A DNA stretch of 13,458 nt from Bacteroidales bacterium UBA755 (GTDB taxonomy: Bacteria; Bacteroidota; Bacteroidia; Bacteroidales; UBA932): positions 78,987-92,444 of the forward strand of contig DBKH01000002.1 of the NCBI GenBank assembly GCA_002297815.1. Direction: 5' to 3'. The notes below the pieces were generated by a model. It ran no database searches. It was not told the DNA's origin and worked only from the letters and a program-made list of their open reading frames with translations. The stretch's first letter is position 1, and every line of letters begins with the position of its first letter. The position numbers and the translations under genes are program-made. Of the stretch, positions 6,963 to 13,458 are shown one piece after another.

Positions 6963-6994
6963 CAAAGTTACGAAATCTATTTCGCTGTGGCAAA
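6963..6994 (-). promoter_or_regulatory. Consensus promoter abutting the DUF1846 start codon
   Basis: On the minus strand, TTTG (6994-6991), a 20-bp spacer, then TAACTTTG (6970-6963) is a full match to the Bacteroidota promoter consensus. The second box ends only nine bases before the ATG (6953-6951). Transcription starting 4-7 bases beyond the box would leave a leader of only a few bases or none, so a leaderless or nearly leaderless mRNA is predicted. Confidence 0.7.
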
Positions 6995-7044
6995 TTAATG
7001 CTTGCCATTTCGGTGAATAGATCCAAATGAAAGGATAAAAATAA

Positions 7045-7066
7045 GAGGTGGCTCAAAAGTCACCTC
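7045..7066 (-). terminator. Intrinsic terminator after tRNA-Ser
   Basis: On the minus strand, GAGGTGACT pairs with AGCCACCTC (9 bp, one wobble) around a 4-nt TTTG loop, and the stem is followed by TTATTTTTA. It starts 15 bases after the tRNA 3' end. Confidence 0.8.
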
Positions 7067-7081
7067 CTATTATTTTAGACG

Positions 7082-7169
7082 CGGAGAGAGCGAGATTCGA
7101 ACTCGCGAGCCCCTTTTGGAGGCCACACGCTTTCCAGGCGTGCCTCTTCAGCCACTCGAGCATCTCTCC
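7082..7169 (-). tRNA. tRNA-Ser(GGA)
   Basis: The minus strand folds into an 88-nt class II tRNA. The acceptor arm GGAGAGA pairs with TCTCTCC and is followed by discriminator G. The anticodon stem CACGC/GCGTG encloses CTGGAAA, giving anticodon GGA (reads UCC/UCU). The long variable arm (GGCCTCC AAAA GGGGCTC region) is typical of serine tRNAs. The T arm has GTTCGAATC. CCA is not encoded; the next bases are CGT, so it must be added after transcription. Confidence 0.95.
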
Positions 7170-7196
7170 AAATGCCCTTCGTTGTCGAAAGGATTG

Positions 7197-7204
7197 CAAA
7201 GATA
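7197..7204 (-). promoter_or_regulatory. -7 box of the tRNA-Ser promoter
   Basis: TATCTTTG on the minus strand matches TAnnTTTG exactly, 27 bases upstream of the tRNA 5' end. The -33 region (GCTG at 19-bp spacing) is a poor match to TTTG, so only the -7 box is listed. Confidence 0.5.
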
Positions 7205-7217
7205 ATCAAAACCTTTG

Positions 7218-7243
7218 AATATTCAGCGTCCGTGACGAATATT
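7218..7243 (-). other. Hairpin just after the aldo/keto reductase stop codon
   Basis: AATATTC and GAATATT arms flank GTC/GAC pairs with a 3-nt bulge. The structure starts one base after the TAA at 7245-7247. It lacks a clear T run on the minus strand, so it may be a weak terminator or a 3' stabilising element. Confidence 0.35.
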
Positions 7244-7244
7244 T

Positions 7245-8642
7245 TTACAGCGTGTTGCGTTTAAGTTTCTCAACGTAGGCTTCGATGCGACGTAGCTCAC
7301 GAGGAATCGAGATGCTTTGAGGGCAATGCTCAATGCATTGTTTGCAGCCGATGCAGTGGCTGGCCTGGCGTACGGTCGGGATGGCGCGGTCGTAACTAAC
7401 AAGGTAGGCTCGGCGGAGTTTGCGGTAATTCTCTTGCTCTGTGCTCTGGGCGATCTCACCTTCGTTGACGCACTCGTTGTAATGTTTGAATATTCCCGGA
7501 ATGTCAACCCCGTAAGGGCAAGGCATGCAGTACTTGCAGTCGTTGCAGTTGATGGTAGGGAAGCTGGCCATGATGCCCGCTATTTCGGTGCCGAGAAACT
7601 CCTTCTCTTCGTCCGTCAGGTACTTGAAGTCATTGAAAGTGCGAAGATTGTCCTCAAGATGCTCTTGATAGACCATCCCACTTAGCACTGTCAGGATTCT
7701 TGGGTAGGAACCCACGAACCTGAATGCCCAAGATGCCAGAGAAGCCTTTGGATCACGTTCTTTGAGCCTATTCACCACGCTTTCCGCAGGATTAGCTAGA
7801 CGACCACCTTGAAGTGGCTCCATGATCACAATTGGGATCTCTCTCTTGTCTAGCTCATCGTACAAGTATTCAGCGTTGACATTGCGCTGTCCGTCAGCGT
7901 GTTTCCAATCGAAGTAGTTCATCTGAATCTGCACGAAGTCCCAGTGGTACTTGTCGTGAAGTTTCAACAATTCATCGAACTGCTGCTGGTTCCCATGGAA
8001 TGAAAGGCCAAGTTGGCGTATCTTGCCTTTTTCTCGGTCAGCCTGGAGTAAATCCATCATTCCATTGTTCACGAACCGGTCATCGAAAGCCTCAAGGCCT
8101 CCACGACCGAGAGAGTGAAGCAAGTAGTAGTCCAGATAGTCTGTCTGGAGGTATTCGAATGAGTCGTTGTACAGCTTCTGAGATGCTGCTCTGGAATGAT
8201 CACTGAAGTTAGACAGCTTCGTAGCGATGTAGTAGGAGTTTCTTGGATGCCTGCTAAGGGCATTGCCAACGGCCTCTTCGGACAATCCCTGAAGATAGAC
8301 AGGGGAAGTGTCGTAGTAGTTTACACCGTGAGCTAAAGCATAATTAATCAGTTTGTTGGCGTTTTCTTGATCCACGATGTCCTTGCCGTTTTCATCTTTC
8401 TTCATCGTGAAACGCATGCATCCATATCCAAGAAGCGAAACCATGTCGCCATTGCCTGGATTCTCGCGCATCTCCATTTTCCCACTTTCTAGAACGTCAT
8501 CCTTGGCGCTATCCTCTAGGATAGTCTCGGCTGTCTTCTTAGGTGCGCATGCTCCGGCAAGAGCCACTGCTCCCACGGCAGCTGTGCCTATACCGGCCCT
8601 TTTGAGAAATTCTCTTCTGTTAATATTCTCTTTCATATTCAT
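7245..8642 (-). CDS. Tat-exported aldo/keto reductase with C-terminal 4Fe-4S ferredoxin domain
   Basis: A 465-residue protein. The N-terminus carries a twin-arginine signal (NRREFLKRAGIG) with a short hydrophobic stretch ending LAGAC, so it is folded in the cytoplasm with its cofactors and exported by Tat, possibly as a lipoprotein through Cys32. Residues 65-345 form an aldo/keto reductase barrel with the whole catalytic tetrad: Asp111, Tyr116 (YDTSPVY), Lys142 (IATKLS) and His176 (LLHSLG). The C-terminal part has two 4Fe-4S motifs: C366/C369/C372/C375 and C430/C433/C436/C440 (CIGCKQCIEHCP). Classic members use NADPH, which the periplasm lacks; either a tightly held cofactor is exported with the protein or the clusters supply electrons. 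The gene is 64 bases downstream of the NapHG-like gene, its likely electron partner. The substrate is unknown. ATG at 8636 is an alternative start. Confidence 0.88.
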   Translation of the reverse strand: MNMKENINRREFLKRAGIGTAAVGAVALAGACAPKKTAETILEDSAKDDVLESGKMEMRENPGNGDMVSLLGYGCMRFTMKKDENGKDIVDQENANKLINYALAHGVNYYDTSPVYLQGLSEEAVGNALSRHPRNSYYIATKLSNFSDHSRAASQKLYNDSFEYLQTDYLDYYLLHSLGRGGLEAFDDRFVNNGMMDLLQADREKGKIRQLGLSFHGNQQQFDELLKLHDKYHWDFVQIQMNYFDWKHADGQRNVNAEYLYDELDKREIPIVIMEPLQGGRLANPAESVVNRLKERDPKASLASWAFRFVGSYPRILTVLSGMVYQEHLEDNLRTFNDFKYLTDEEKEFLGTEIAGIMASFPTINCNDCKYCMPCPYGVDIPGIFKHYNECVNEGEIAQSTEQENYRKLRRAYLVSYDRAIPTVRQASHCIGCKQCIEHCPQSISIPRELRRIEAYVEKLKRNTL

Positions 8643-8706
8643 AGAATTTGATGAGACATATTCACTTTAGAAGGTTGTTCCCTTCGAAAGTCTGTCTCGT
8701 GACCGG

Positions 8707-10254
8707 TTAAACGTTGTGATGAACTTTGTAGCCATTGACAGTGATGGCACTAATCGGGCGGGACGGGCAGAGGTTCTCGCAGGCTCCGCAGCCGATGCAT
8801 TTTTCCTCGTTGACTGATGGTATTCTGAGACTCTTCTCGTCTTCTGGATTCTTTTTAACCATCTTGATGGCTCCTACAGGGCAGTGGCGGGCGCAGTTGC
8901 CGCAATGGACTCCGTCCCGGTTAACCACACAGAGGTCATAGTCAACGCTTGCAGTCCCGACCTTCCAGTTGGTTTTCTCTTCTGGGGTGATCTTCAAGAT
9001 AGCTCCGGTCGGGCAAACCTCTGAGCACTTGACGCACTCTGGGCGGCAGTAACCTTTCTCGAAAGACATCTCTGGCTGCATCAGGTGATCAAGTTTTGAA
9101 GATGGTCTCAGTACATTGTTAGGGCAGACTGTAACACAAAGCTGGCATGCCGTGCAATGCTGGTAGAAATGTTCAATGCTTTTCGAGCCGAACGGAGTGA
9201 CTGGATTCTTTCTTTTTGGAGACTTCTTAGGAATGATTTCCGCGAAACCTCCGTCACGTTTCTTGTCTTTTATCTCATCTTCGGCCTTCAGAGGCAGTGA
9301 TGACAGCATTGAGCCACCGATGACAGCTGCTCCGCCAACGAGAAATGCTCTTCTTCCCTTGTCAGTCGCATCGTTGGTAGGTGAGCCCTGTCGAACCACG
9401 GTCGCTGAGCCTGTCGAAGCGCCCGTTTTACCCCATGCAAAACGATACTTAAGCGCTCCCAACCGGCATGAATTAATGCAGTCAAAGCAATCTACACATC
9501 GGCTATAGTCAATCTTCTGATTGTCAACATCTATGCAAGCGGCTTTGCATTTCTTCTCGCACGCATGGCAACTCCGGCACTTGGACTTGTCAATCATCGG
9601 GCGGAACATCGCGAACCGTGAGAAGAAACTTAAGACTGTCCCGACTGGACAGATTGTGTTGCAATACGTTCTGCCGTTTCTCCATGCAAGCACCACCACA
9701 ATGATGAATGTCGCTCCGGCAATGATCAGAGTAGGTAGACTCTTTAGCCAAACCTCCTTGGTCGCGAAGGCATAACTGTTCTGTTTCTCGGCAATCCATG
9801 CGAGTAGATTGTTGCCCCACTGCCAAATCGGAGCGAGCAGGCTCTGTACCATCCGTCCGTAGGCGCTATAAGGTGCCAGAAGCACAGCTATAGAGTTAAG
9901 CCCGGCTACTAGTGTGACGACAAATAACACCAGCATCCCATAGCGGAGCCATTTCTTTTCTCTTGAATATGAGAACCTTGCTTTTTTGCCTTTCCTTCGT
10001 GAGCTGATGTTCGAGACGCAATCTTGGAACACGCCCAAAGGGCAGATTACTGAGCAATAGATTCTACCGAAGACCAATGTGAGGATCAGAAGAATCGCCA
10101 CAACAGCAACATTTAGAGCCAATACCGCTGGCAAGAACTGAATCTTTGCTAGCCAGCCGAACCATAGATGCAAGGTTCCGGTGAAGTCCAGAAACAGCAG
10201 CGTTATCGCCACGAAGCAAATAGCTGCCAAAGTGATTCTAATTTTTCGGAGCAT
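8707..10254 (-). CDS. Membrane polyferredoxin: NapH-like and NapG-like domains in one chain
   Basis: The ATG at 10254 gives 515 residues (a TTG five codons upstream is possible). The first half is NapH-like: spans near 6-24, 44-64, 106-128 and 174-192; two CxxxCP motifs (C67/C71, C198/C202) as in the NapH/NosR/CcoG group; then two 4Fe-4S sites (C226-C236 and C253-C263). Next comes a linker encoded by a REP-like repeat (residues 278-292), then a twin-arginine segment, GRRAFLVGGAAVIGGSML (Arg301, Arg302), ending SLPLKA. The rest is NapG-like, with four 4Fe-4S sites: C367-C377, C403-C414, C442/C451-C458 and C486-C496. In nitrate-reducing bacteria NapH and NapG are separate proteins passing quinol electrons to a periplasmic enzyme. 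Here the likely acceptor, or donor, is the Tat-exported aldo/keto reductase encoded next. No nitrate reductase gene is present. Confidence 0.85.
   Translation of the reverse strand: MLRKIRITLAAICFVAITLLFLDFTGTLHLWFGWLAKIQFLPAVLALNVAVVAILLILTLVFGRIYCSVICPLGVFQDCVSNISSRRKGKKARFSYSREKKWLRYGMLVLFVVTLVAGLNSIAVLLAPYSAYGRMVQSLLAPIWQWGNNLLAWIAEKQNSYAFATKEVWLKSLPTLIIAGATFIIVVVLAWRNGRTYCNTICPVGTVLSFFSRFAMFRPMIDKSKCRSCHACEKKCKAACIDVDNQKIDYSRCVDCFDCINSCRLGALKYRFAWGKTGASTGSATVVRQGSPTNDATDKGRRAFLVGGAAVIGGSMLSSLPLKAEDEIKDKKRDGGFAEIIPKKSPKRKNPVTPFGSKSIEHFYQHCTACQLCVTVCPNNVLRPSSKLDHLMQPEMSFEKGYCRPECVKCSEVCPTGAILKITPEEKTNWKVGTASVDYDLCVVNRDGVHCGNCARHCPVGAIKMVKKNPEDEKSLRIPSVNEEKCIGCGACENLCPSRPISAITVNGYKVHHNV
9380..9421. 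repeat. REP-like palindromic repeat, copy A (inside the NapHG-like gene)
   Basis: This stretch holds two direct half-units, GGTGAGCCCTGTCGAACC and GCTGAGCCTGTCGAAGC. Its first 27 bases match copy B at 11229-11255 in 23 of 27 positions, and its last 23 bases (9399-9421) match copy B at 11282-11304 in 22 of 23. It is translated in frame as the linker GASTGSATVVRQGSP. Confidence 0.8.
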
Positions 10255-10340
10255 AGTGTTGTAAGCCAAAATGTGCGTAAAAAATAGCGAAAAATTCTGG
10301 AATTATGTTTGAGGAATACGTTATTATCGTCCTTGGGCTA

Positions 10341-11012
10341 CTAGTCAAGAATGACGAGCGCAATAGACTTATGGGAGAATGTCAGCTTGACGACATCGGA
10401 GGAGGCGCGGTTGAGTGTGGCCTGCCACCAGTTGTCGAAAACTACTCTACTTGTCTGCCAGACTAGGCCTTCTGATTTGATGTTCAGGGAATTATCTGGA
10501 CTGAAAATGGACACGGCCCTGCCTTCTCCGACAAACAGTTTACATGAATCAGTCAGAGCGAAAGCCGTGGAGTAATCGGACACGACATCTACATAGACTT
10601 CGTCTTCAGCAGGATTGCCGCTCGCTGCATAAAGCCTGGCATATTCCATAATTTGTCCAAGGTTGCCGATAGTGTGAGCCTCACGTTTACCTGTCGCGCC
10701 CAAAACATGTACAGCCTTTACTTCCGGCCAATGCTTCAGAAGGTAACGGAACGCCTTAGTCTGGTCGTTGGTCTCCTGCTCCTCTTCCCTTACAGAGATG
10801 TTGGAATATTCCTTCATCAATTTCTTGGGAAGGGAGTCCATGTCACCGATGATGATATCCGGGTCACGGTGGCCTTTGAATATCTTGTTGCGGTTTCGGA
10901 GGAACGCCTCCAATGCTCCATCGCAGCAGATGATGACATCCGCTCTTCGGAGAAGTTCACGGGGATATTCCTTTTTCGGGAAGTCGCCTTTGCAGATGAT
11001 TACTGCTTCCAT
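10341..11012 (-). CDS. thiN: Thiamine pyrophosphokinase
   Basis: A 223-residue protein that transfers pyrophosphate from ATP to thiamine to make thiamine diphosphate in the cytoplasm. Family landmarks are all present: CCDGA (residues 29-33, Asp31), IIGDMDSLP (54-62), the TNDQTKAF segment (81-88) and LGATGKREAHTIGNL (104-118), which form the nucleotide- and thiamine-binding cleft. The C-terminal half (about 130-223) fits the thiamine-binding beta-sandwich domain, though it is less conserved. Its ATG overlaps the stop of the preceding Lpt-Fmt gene as TAATG (one shared base), which indicates translational coupling. No thiamine riboswitch is visible in this window, consistent with salvage through a housekeeping operon. 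Confidence 0.92.
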   Translation of the reverse strand: MEAVIICKGDFPKKEYPRELLRRADVIICCDGALEAFLRNRNKIFKGHRDPDIIIGDMDSLPKKLMKEYSNISVREEEQETNDQTKAFRYLLKHWPEVKAVHVLGATGKREAHTIGNLGQIMEYARLYAASGNPAEDEVYVDVVSDYSTAFALTDSCKLFVGEGRAVSIFSPDNSLNIKSEGLVWQTSRVVFDNWWQATLNRASSDVVKLTFSHKSIALVILD

Positions 11013-12124
11013 TAGGCTCTCGTTTTGGCTATCTCGGCCTTGGATGTGCCCGCGGTAGTGGTGTAGGTCTCCGGCTCACGGAATCCTGCGAGGAAGGCCT
11101 TGATGTCCATTCTCTTCTTTCCAGCTATCTGCACGTCTTTAAGGGAGATGGCTCCGTCAGCGGTGGCGATGTACAGATAAGTTTTGCCGTCAGTTATGAT
11201 TCTGCCAGGGATGGCCGTTTCGAGGGTTGGTGAACTTTGCCGAACCACGGTCGCTTCGGCAGGCTCAGCGATCATCCCAGCCGGTCGCTGAGCTTGTCGA
11301 AGCGCGCCAGCAAGTGCGGAAGCGGAGACCTTTTCAGCGGAAAATATCTTCAACTGGGCTGGAACACCGCCTTCCTTGACGAGTTCGGTGAACGCTGTCG
11401 GATAAGGGCTCAAACCCCGTATGAGATTGTAAATCTGCTTTGTAGAGTCGTTCCAGTCAATGTGGCATAACTCACGCGACAACTTAGGTGCAGGCTTGAG
11501 AACCTCGGAGCCTTGGATGAAACTTCTTTGGACACGTGTGTCCACATTATGCTCTATAATTCCTTGTGTGGTTTGGACAACCAGATCAGCTCCAATCTCC
11601 ATCAATTTGTCATGGATATCTCCTGCGGTGTCAGTGTCAGAAATGTTAATTCCTTGGCGTAAGATGATTCCTCCGGTGTCTATGTCCTTGTCAATCATGA
11701 ACGTCGTGGCTCCTGTTCTGGTCTCTCCGTTAATCACAGCCCAATTGATTGGGGCGGCTCCACGATACTGAGGCAGTAGCGCGGCATGCAGGTTAAATGT
11801 ACCGAGTTTAGGCATTCCCCATACTTCTTCCGGAAGCATTCGGAAGGCCACCACGATGAAGAGGTCTGCCTTCAATGCCTTGAGTTGCTTTAGGAACTCA
11901 GGATCCTTCAGTTTGACAGGCTGGAGCACAGGAATCCCATGCTCGACTGCAAACTTCTTGACAGCGCTTTCATTCACTTTTTGGCCACGTCCGCTAGGTT
12001 TGTCCGCCACTGTTACCACTCCGACAATGTTGTACTTATTGTCCAACAGAGCTTTGAGTGGTGCAACGGCAAATTCCGGTGTACCCATGTACACAATTCT
12101 CGTCTTCTTGAATATTCCTGCCAT
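11012..12124 (-). other. fmt: Fmt portion of the fused gene, with a possible internal start
   Basis: An in-frame ATG at 12124 (MAGIFKKTRIVYMGTPEF) would give a 370-residue stand-alone Fmt, longer than the usual 310-330 largely because of the repeat-encoded insert. No strong ribosome site precedes it (GGTGGAG lies about 18 bases upstream), so internal initiation is possible but not shown. Confidence 0.6.
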
Positions 12125-13458
12125 AGCACTTTTTGCTTTTCTCCACCAGTTCTTAATGCTGTCCATGTTTGAGATGTCCGTGTCGTGGATTGCTTTCCAT
12201 GTCAGGAACAATCCTATCGGTAGCAGAATCAGTGCTGACGCAAATGCACCCACAAAGGTGCTGATGCTGCCATCTCTTGCCAGTTTAACTCCGGTAATGT
12301 CCACAATCCAGTATAGAACGAAGAACAGCAAGGACACGATAGCGGAGACTCCGATGCCTCCTTTCCTAATCAAGGCTCCTAACGGTGCCCCTATGAAAAA
12401 CATAATGAAGCATGCGAGAGCCTGACCATAGCGCCTTAGGAACTCAAGGGCTGTCCAACGTAGGCGAACCGTGTAGTCGAATGCACCGAACTCGTAGTTT
12501 TCGAGATTGGATTTGAGTTGCCTAGCATTGTCAGCAGCGTTTTCTAGAGCCTGTGACAAAGAACGTTCGTCCTTGAAACTGAGGAACTCTGGGTCGCTGA
12601 AATTCTTGGTAATTCCACAGGAAGTGGTGTCCAACTGTTTGTGCAGAGTGAAGACGTAGGAGGCTGCTGTGCTGAAAAGCTGCTGGGACTTGGTACTGTC
12701 TCTCTGGGCTTCAAGAGAATCTTTCTGGGTACGTAGCTTTTCCAAAGGAAGAGCCTTGACCTGATCTCCGTACCGTGCGCTGTCCGATTTCTGGAACGCA
12801 TAGTTCTGGAGTGCGATGACCATCTCCTGCTTGGTGAAGTCAATTTTTTGAAGTTGGAGAGAAGTGTCCCTGTAGTTCTTCTCGTTTGTCTCCTGGTAAT
12901 TGGTCCCATGGTACATCTTGAAGGTCAGATAGGACTTATCCTTGGACATCTTCATGATGGCCGAGTCCGCGAGAGTGAGACGAGTGTTGCCTCTTCCGTG
13001 ATGGTCGTAGAGCATCACATCGTTCATCATTCCTGTCTTGTTGTTCCGACTCCCGACTCGAAGGACATAGCCATCCACTCCATCGTAGAACGTTCCGGAA
13101 GGGATTTTGATCTCATCCTTAGTCTTGCCGATGTCATCCCTCAGAGTGAATATCTCATTGTAGGAGACCGGAACAAGATTATTGATGACGAAAAATGTAC
13201 CGATGCTGATGAAAAACGATGCGATGAGTATCGGCAGCATAACCCGTAGGACGGACACACCCGCAGCCTTAAGGGCTATCAACTCGTTATTCTCGCCCAT
13301 ATTCCCGATGGTCATCATGGATGCGAGCAAGGTAGCTAGCGGCAGCGCCAGCGGCAGCACGGTGCAGCTTCCCCAGAAGAGGAACTCTGCCACTATGCCC
13401 AAACTCAAGCCTTTACCGACCAACTCGTCGATGTAAACCCACAGGAACTGCATCATAA
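11012..13458 (-). CDS. fmt: LptF/LptG-family permease fused to methionyl-tRNA formyltransferase, 5'-partial
   Basis: The frame is open to the window edge. The first visible Met pair precedes QFLWVYIDELVGKGL, which in this family lies after the first membrane span, so the true start is outside. Numbering from that Met gives 814 residues. Residues 1-425 are an LptF/LptG-type permease (lipopolysaccharide export complex): spans near 27-47, 72-92, 345-362, 370-389 and 400-419 around a large periplasmic beta-rich domain, with the segment ENNELIALKAAGVSVLRVML. From Met445 the sequence is a complete Fmt, which formylates initiator Met-tRNA using 10-formyl-THF: RIVYMGTPEFAV, then FNLHAALLPQYRGAAPINWA with Asn555 and His557, and Asp593 in DIDTGG, together the catalytic triad. 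Both halves appear intact and no stop separates them. LptF/G C-termini face the cytoplasm, so tethered Fmt would sit where it works. Residues 718-743 are encoded by a REP-like repeat in the C-terminal domain. Confidence 0.85.
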   Translation of the reverse strand, partial: MMQFLWVYIDELVGKGLSLGIVAEFLFWGSCTVLPLALPLATLLASMMTIGNMGENNELIALKAAGVSVLRVMLPILIASFFISIGTFFVINNLVPVSYNEIFTLRDDIGKTKDEIKIPSGTFYDGVDGYVLRVGSRNNKTGMMNDVMLYDHHGRGNTRLTLADSAIMKMSKDKSYLTFKMYHGTNYQETNEKNYRDTSLQLQKIDFTKQEMVIALQNYAFQKSDSARYGDQVKALPLEKLRTQKDSLEAQRDSTKSQQLFSTAASYVFTLHKQLDTTSCGITKNFSDPEFLSFKDERSLSQALENAADNARQLKSNLENYEFGAFDYTVRLRWTALEFLRRYGQALACFIMFFIGAPLGALIRKGGIGVSAIVSLLFFVLYWIVDITGVKLARDGSISTFVGAFASALILLPIGLFLTWKAIHDTDISNMDSIKNWWRKAKSAMAGIFKKTRIVYMGTPEFAVAPLKALLDNKYNIVGVVTVADKPSGRGQKVNESAVKKFAVEHGIPVLQPVKLKDPEFLKQLKALKADLFIVVAFRMLPEEVWGMPKLGTFNLHAALLPQYRGAAPINWAVINGETRTGATTFMIDKDIDTGGIILRQGINISDTDTAGDIHDKLMEIGADLVVQTTQGIIEHNVDTRVQRSFIQGSEVLKPAPKLSRELCHIDWNDSTKQIYNLIRGLSPYPTAFTELVKEGGVPAQLKIFSAEKVSASALAGALRQAQRPAGMIAEPAEATVVRQSSPTLETAIPGRIITDGKTYLYIATADGAISLKDVQIAGKKRMDIKAFLAGFREPETYTTTAGTSKAEIAKTRA
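11229..11304. repeat. REP-like palindromic repeat, copy B (inside fmt)
   Basis: Arms at 11252-11271 and 11285-11304 are inverted copies (18 of 20 positions pair) around a 13-nt loop, giving a long hairpin like a REP doublet. The right arm is TCGCTGAGCTTGTCGAAGCG. The left flank (11229-11255) repeats copy A. It is translated in frame as residues 718-743 of the fusion protein, including LRQAQRP and ATVVRQSSPT. Confidence 0.85.

Noticed and set aside
8707..10254. Assignment as part of a nitrate reductase (nap) operon
   Set aside because: No NapA, NapB or maturation gene is present; the neighbour is an aldo/keto reductase, so only the architecture is NapH/NapG-like.
11856..12425. 189-codon open frame on the + strand
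   Set aside because: It is antisense to the Fmt/permease junction. I considered whether it meant the fusion was spurious, but both fused domains are intact in the minus frame.
13451..13456. ATG ATG as the start of the Lpt-Fmt gene
   Set aside because: The following residues correspond to the region after the first membrane span of LptF/G proteins, and the frame stays open to the window edge, so the gene is truncated by the window.

Overview
The window looks like chromosomal DNA of a Bacteroidota bacterium, most likely order Bacteroidales. The evidence is promoters of the Bacteroidota type (TTTG, about 20 bp, TAnnTTTG), A-rich start regions without clear Shine-Dalgarno sites, a FadL-type barrel ending in Phe, an M64 peptidase, a short Bacteroidales-style orphan peptide, and the TM2 / zinc-ribbon / DUF2752 gene set. 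I cannot assign a genus.

Layout. On the + strand are the 3' end of an OmpP1/FadL-like outer-membrane barrel gene (1-1005), its terminator, and a 43-residue orphan peptide gene (1288-1419) behind a structured leader with a perfect 18-bp palindrome and a terminator-like hairpin. A hairpin at 1476-1524 separates these from a long minus-strand series. Read from the right edge in transcription order, that series is: an LptF/LptG-family permease fused in frame to methionyl-tRNA formyltransferase (5' end outside the window); thiamine pyrophosphokinase, overlapping it by one base; a membrane polyferredoxin that looks like NapH fused to NapG; a Tat-exported aldo/keto reductase with two C-terminal 4Fe-4S clusters; tRNA-Ser(GGA) and its terminator; a DUF1846 (UPF0371) protein with a near-perfect promoter abutting its start codon; a three-gene membrane-protein operon (TM2 protein, zinc-ribbon/CD225-like protein, DUF2752 protein) with its own promoter; a probable lipoprotein behind two 17-bp direct repeats; and an exported M64-family metallopeptidase.

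Functional picture. The NapHG-like protein and the ferredoxin-tailed aldo/keto reductase plausibly form one envelope redox unit. The Lpt-Fmt and thiamine pyrophosphokinase genes are housekeeping functions brought together by fusion and overlap. The TM2/CD225/DUF2752 genes are a co-transcribed set of small membrane proteins of unknown role.

The most unusual features are the LptF/G-Fmt fusion; the NapH-NapG fusion with an internal twin-arginine segment; and a REP-like palindromic DNA repeat (core GCTGAGCYTGTCGAAGCG) lying in frame inside two unrelated proteins, once at the NapH/NapG junction and once in the C-terminal part of Fmt. I see no CRISPR array, complete insertion sequence, phage gene or recognisable defence system.
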